Shown here piece by piece: positions 4,009-5,712 of a DNA stretch of 5,712 nt. Location of the stretch: assembly GCA_934234005.1 (NCBI GenBank), contig CAKQHC010000093.1, forward strand, positions 1 through 5,712. The letters are read 5' to 3'. Each line of letters starts with the position of its first letter. Within the stretch, counting starts at the first letter, position 1. The notes beneath the pieces are model-generated. The model saw only the letters and a list, made by a program, of their open reading frames with translations. It ran no database searches and was not told the DNA's origin. The position numbers and the translations under genes were made by a program. Origin of the DNA: an uncultured Methanomassiliicoccales archaeon (GTDB taxonomy: Archaea; Thermoplasmatota; Thermoplasmata; Methanomassiliicoccales; Methanomethylophilaceae).

Positions 4009-5712
4009 ATCAAGAGGAGAGATTCGACCAGCTCCCCTGGTTCCTTAAGGAACATATATACAACAGCGGTTGGACCGGATTCAGGGACGTACAGGTAAAA
4101 GCATTCGACGTTCTGTTCGGAACAGACCATCATCTGCTGATTGCCAGCGGAACATCCAGCGGTAAAACGGAAGCTGCCATGTTCCCTGTAATTTCGTCTC
4201 TGTATTCCAACCCTCCCGACAGTATAGGAGCCCTGTATATCAGTCCCCTGAAAGCTCTGATCGACGATCAGTTTCAAAGATTGCAGAGAGTACTGAAGGA
4301 TTCCGGGATCAAAGTATCCGGATGGCACGGAGACATAAATGCATCCGAAAAAAAGAGAGCGATGTTCGAACCGTCCGGAATTCTGCAGATTACGCCGGAA
4401 TCGCTTCAGGGTATTATCACAAACCATCCCGACGAAGTAAAATGGATGTTTTCACAGCTTAGATTCGTTGTCATCGACGAAGTTCACGCGTTCATGGCAT
4501 CCGACAGGGGATTGCAGCTTCTCTGTTGCCTTGACAGAATACAGGCAATTGCCGGATGCGATCCCAGAAGAATCGGACTCTCGGCTACGGTCTCGGCCAG
4601 ACAGCAGGCGATAGATTGGGTATCCGCCGGAACCGGACGCCCCGTGGACATCGTATCATGCAACGACGTACGCAGCAGAATCGTGAAACTGCAGTACTTC
4701 CACTTCGGGGAAACCCCCGAATACGGCAGCGAAGACGAAAAAGAAAAGACCATGCTGAGGAAAAAAGAGATTACGTCGTTCTACAACGATCTCTACAACC
4801 AGACCAAAGGCATGGGATCCATCATATTCGTAAACAGCAGACAGACCGCCGAGAAAACCGGCCGCTCGTTGATGAAGATCAGCGAAGCCCGCGGAGGAAC
4901 CGACAGCATCAATGTTCACCACGGAAGCGTATCCAAAGAACTCAGAAAAGGTGCGGAGGAAGCGATGAGAAAAGGCATCAGTACCACCGTTGCAACCGTC
5001 ACCTTGGAATTGGGTATAGATATAGGAGTGTTGGACAAAGTCGTACAGATCAATCCCCCGTACAGCTGTTCGTCGCTCGTTCAGAGAATGGGACGTTCCG
5101 GAAGAAGATCTGCGGAACAGATTCTGACCATGTACTGCAACGACGACGAAGACTGCTGGTGGATGCAGGTGGGACAGGTTTCGATGAATTTGGTCAAAGC
5201 CGTTGCGATGCTTGATCTTTGTATCAGAGACGGATGGGTCGAACCCCCGTCGATAAACTCTATGCCGTTCAGCCTTCTCTGGCAGCAGACTATGGCGTAT
5301 CTCAAACCGGGCATAGGCGCCAAATTCACGGAACTCGTCAATTCAGTACTCTCCATGTACCCGTTCAGGAACATTTCCAAAGACGATTACAAAACGTTGG
5401 TCAGACATATGATCAAACAGGATTATCTGGAGATTATGCCGGACAAAACACTGGTTATAGGACTCAAAGGAGAACATCTGGCATTCGGAAAAGATTTCTG
5501 TACCGTGTTCCAATCGAAAAGAGAAATCGAAGTTAGAGTAGACGGCAAACCTATCGGAACCATCCAAAACATGCCGGAGAACGGAGACCGTATCCTTCTT
5601 GCCGGTCATGTATGGACCGTCATAAAAACCGACAAAGAGAAATTCACCATCGATGTCACAGAGACGGATGCCGAAGCCGTTACGCCGTGGAAATCGGGAA
5701 TACCGCCTACGG
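4005..5712 (+). CDS. brxHI: Lhr-like superfamily 2 DEAD/DEAH-type helicase, BrxHI-like (partial, 3' end outside window)
   Basis: The frame starts at the ATG in the ATGA overlap with the ATPase stop, preceded by GAGG (3991-3994), and stays open for 569 codons to the window end. All core helicase motifs are visible: upstream glutamine FRDVQ (26-30), motif I SGTSSGKT (48-55, K54), Ia SPLKAL (80-85), Ib TPESL (130-134), II DEVH (158-161), III LSAT (192-195), IV IIFVNSR (273-279), V TLELGIDIG (333-341) and VI QRMGRSGR (360-367). DEVH and QRMGRSGR are characteristic of Lhr-type helicases, which translocate 3' to 5' on DNA or DNA-RNA hybrids using ATP. Residues after about 400 would form the winged-helix and accessory part; the remaining C-terminus is unseen. 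Pairing with a BrxD ATPase points to BrxHI rather than to housekeeping Lhr, which is usually longer and not linked to such an ATPase. The motifs are complete, so an active helicase is expected. Confidence 0.85.
   Translation, partial: MNQEERFDQLPWFLKEHIYNSGWTGFRDVQVKAFDVLFGTDHHLLIASGTSSGKTEAAMFPVISSLYSNPPDSIGALYISPLKALIDDQFQRLQRVLKDSGIKVSGWHGDINASEKKRAMFEPSGILQITPESLQGIITNHPDEVKWMFSQLRFVVIDEVHAFMASDRGLQLLCCLDRIQAIAGCDPRRIGLSATVSARQQAIDWVSAGTGRPVDIVSCNDVRSRIVKLQYFHFGETPEYGSEDEKEKTMLRKKEITSFYNDLYNQTKGMGSIIFVNSRQTAEKTGRSLMKISEARGGTDSINVHHGSVSKELRKGAEEAMRKGISTTVATVTLELGIDIGVLDKVVQINPPYSCSSLVQRMGRSGRRSAEQILTMYCNDDEDCWWMQVGQVSMNLVKAVAMLDLCIRDGWVEPPSINSMPFSLLWQQTMAYLKPGIGAKFTELVNSVLSMYPFRNISKDDYKTLVRHMIKQDYLEIMPDKTLVIGLKGEHLAFGKDFCTVFQSKREIEVRVDGKPIGTIQNMPENGDRILLAGHVWTVIKTDKEKFTIDVTETDAEAVTPWKSGIPPT

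Noticed and set aside
3813..4427. Minus-strand frame of 204 codons across the ATPase-helicase junction
   Set aside because: It lies antisense to conserved parts of two motif-bearing genes, including helicase motifs I and Ia, and matches no known pattern.
4556..5215. Plus-strand frame of 219 codons inside the helicase gene
   Set aside because: Its product is extremely Arg/Gln-rich, the mark of a shifted reading of a gene with GC-rich third positions. The helicase frame carries motifs III to VI through the same bases.
1..5712. CRISPR array, tRNA or rRNA gene, insertion sequence
   Set aside because: I saw no regularly spaced repeats, no cloverleaf-like segment, no transposase or integrase motif and no long terminal inverted repeats. 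The repeats present are short and local.

Overview
The window most likely comes from an archaeon, probably a euryarchaeon of the Thermoplasmata/Methanomassiliicoccales type, though this is an inference from weak signals. GC content is moderate, Gly GGA, Arg AGA and Ile ATA codons are frequent, and the first genes of several transcription units lack a Shine-Dalgarno (SD) site but have a TATA-like box about 24-32 bp before the start codon, as expected for leaderless archaeal mRNAs. Genes with a leader or inside an operon do have SD sites (GGAGGT, AGGTG, GAGG). All eight visible stop codons are TGA or TAA, none TAG. A bacterial reading is not excluded: the promoter before the ATPase gene also fits a sigma70-type pattern.

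Layout. Bases 1-104 are the last 33 codons of a gene read as histidyl-tRNA synthetase (hisS), a housekeeping anchor. A palindrome at 111-133 separates it from a convergent 77-aa helical hypothetical gene (137-370, minus). An AT-rich divergent region (371-497) leads into two tandem paralogous 127-aa genes (498-881 and 915-1298). A short gap with another palindrome and a TATA-like box follows. Next comes a probable two-gene unit: a 60-aa possible small membrane protein (1399-1581), overlapping by ATGA a membrane-anchored PH-like domain protein (1578-2042). A 17-bp palindrome (2050-2066) separates this from a convergent winged-helix regulator (2078-2608, minus).

The right-hand 3 kb is the main point of interest. 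Divergent from the regulator, across a 152-bp control region with a palindromic candidate operator, lies an operon of a BrxD-type (DUF2791) P-loop ATPase (2761-4008) and an Lhr-like superfamily 2 helicase of the BrxHI type (4005 to beyond the window end). The two are joined by an ATGA overlap. In BREX phage defence (type 2 in particular) brxD and brxHI sit beside pglX (methyltransferase) and pglZ. No such genes lie upstream here, so this may be a stand-alone ATPase-helicase module, or the start of a larger locus continuing to the right. The divergent regulator is the best candidate to control it. How the small genes between hisS and the regulator relate to the module cannot be told from the sequence; together they look like an accessory block placed after a conserved tRNA-synthetase gene.
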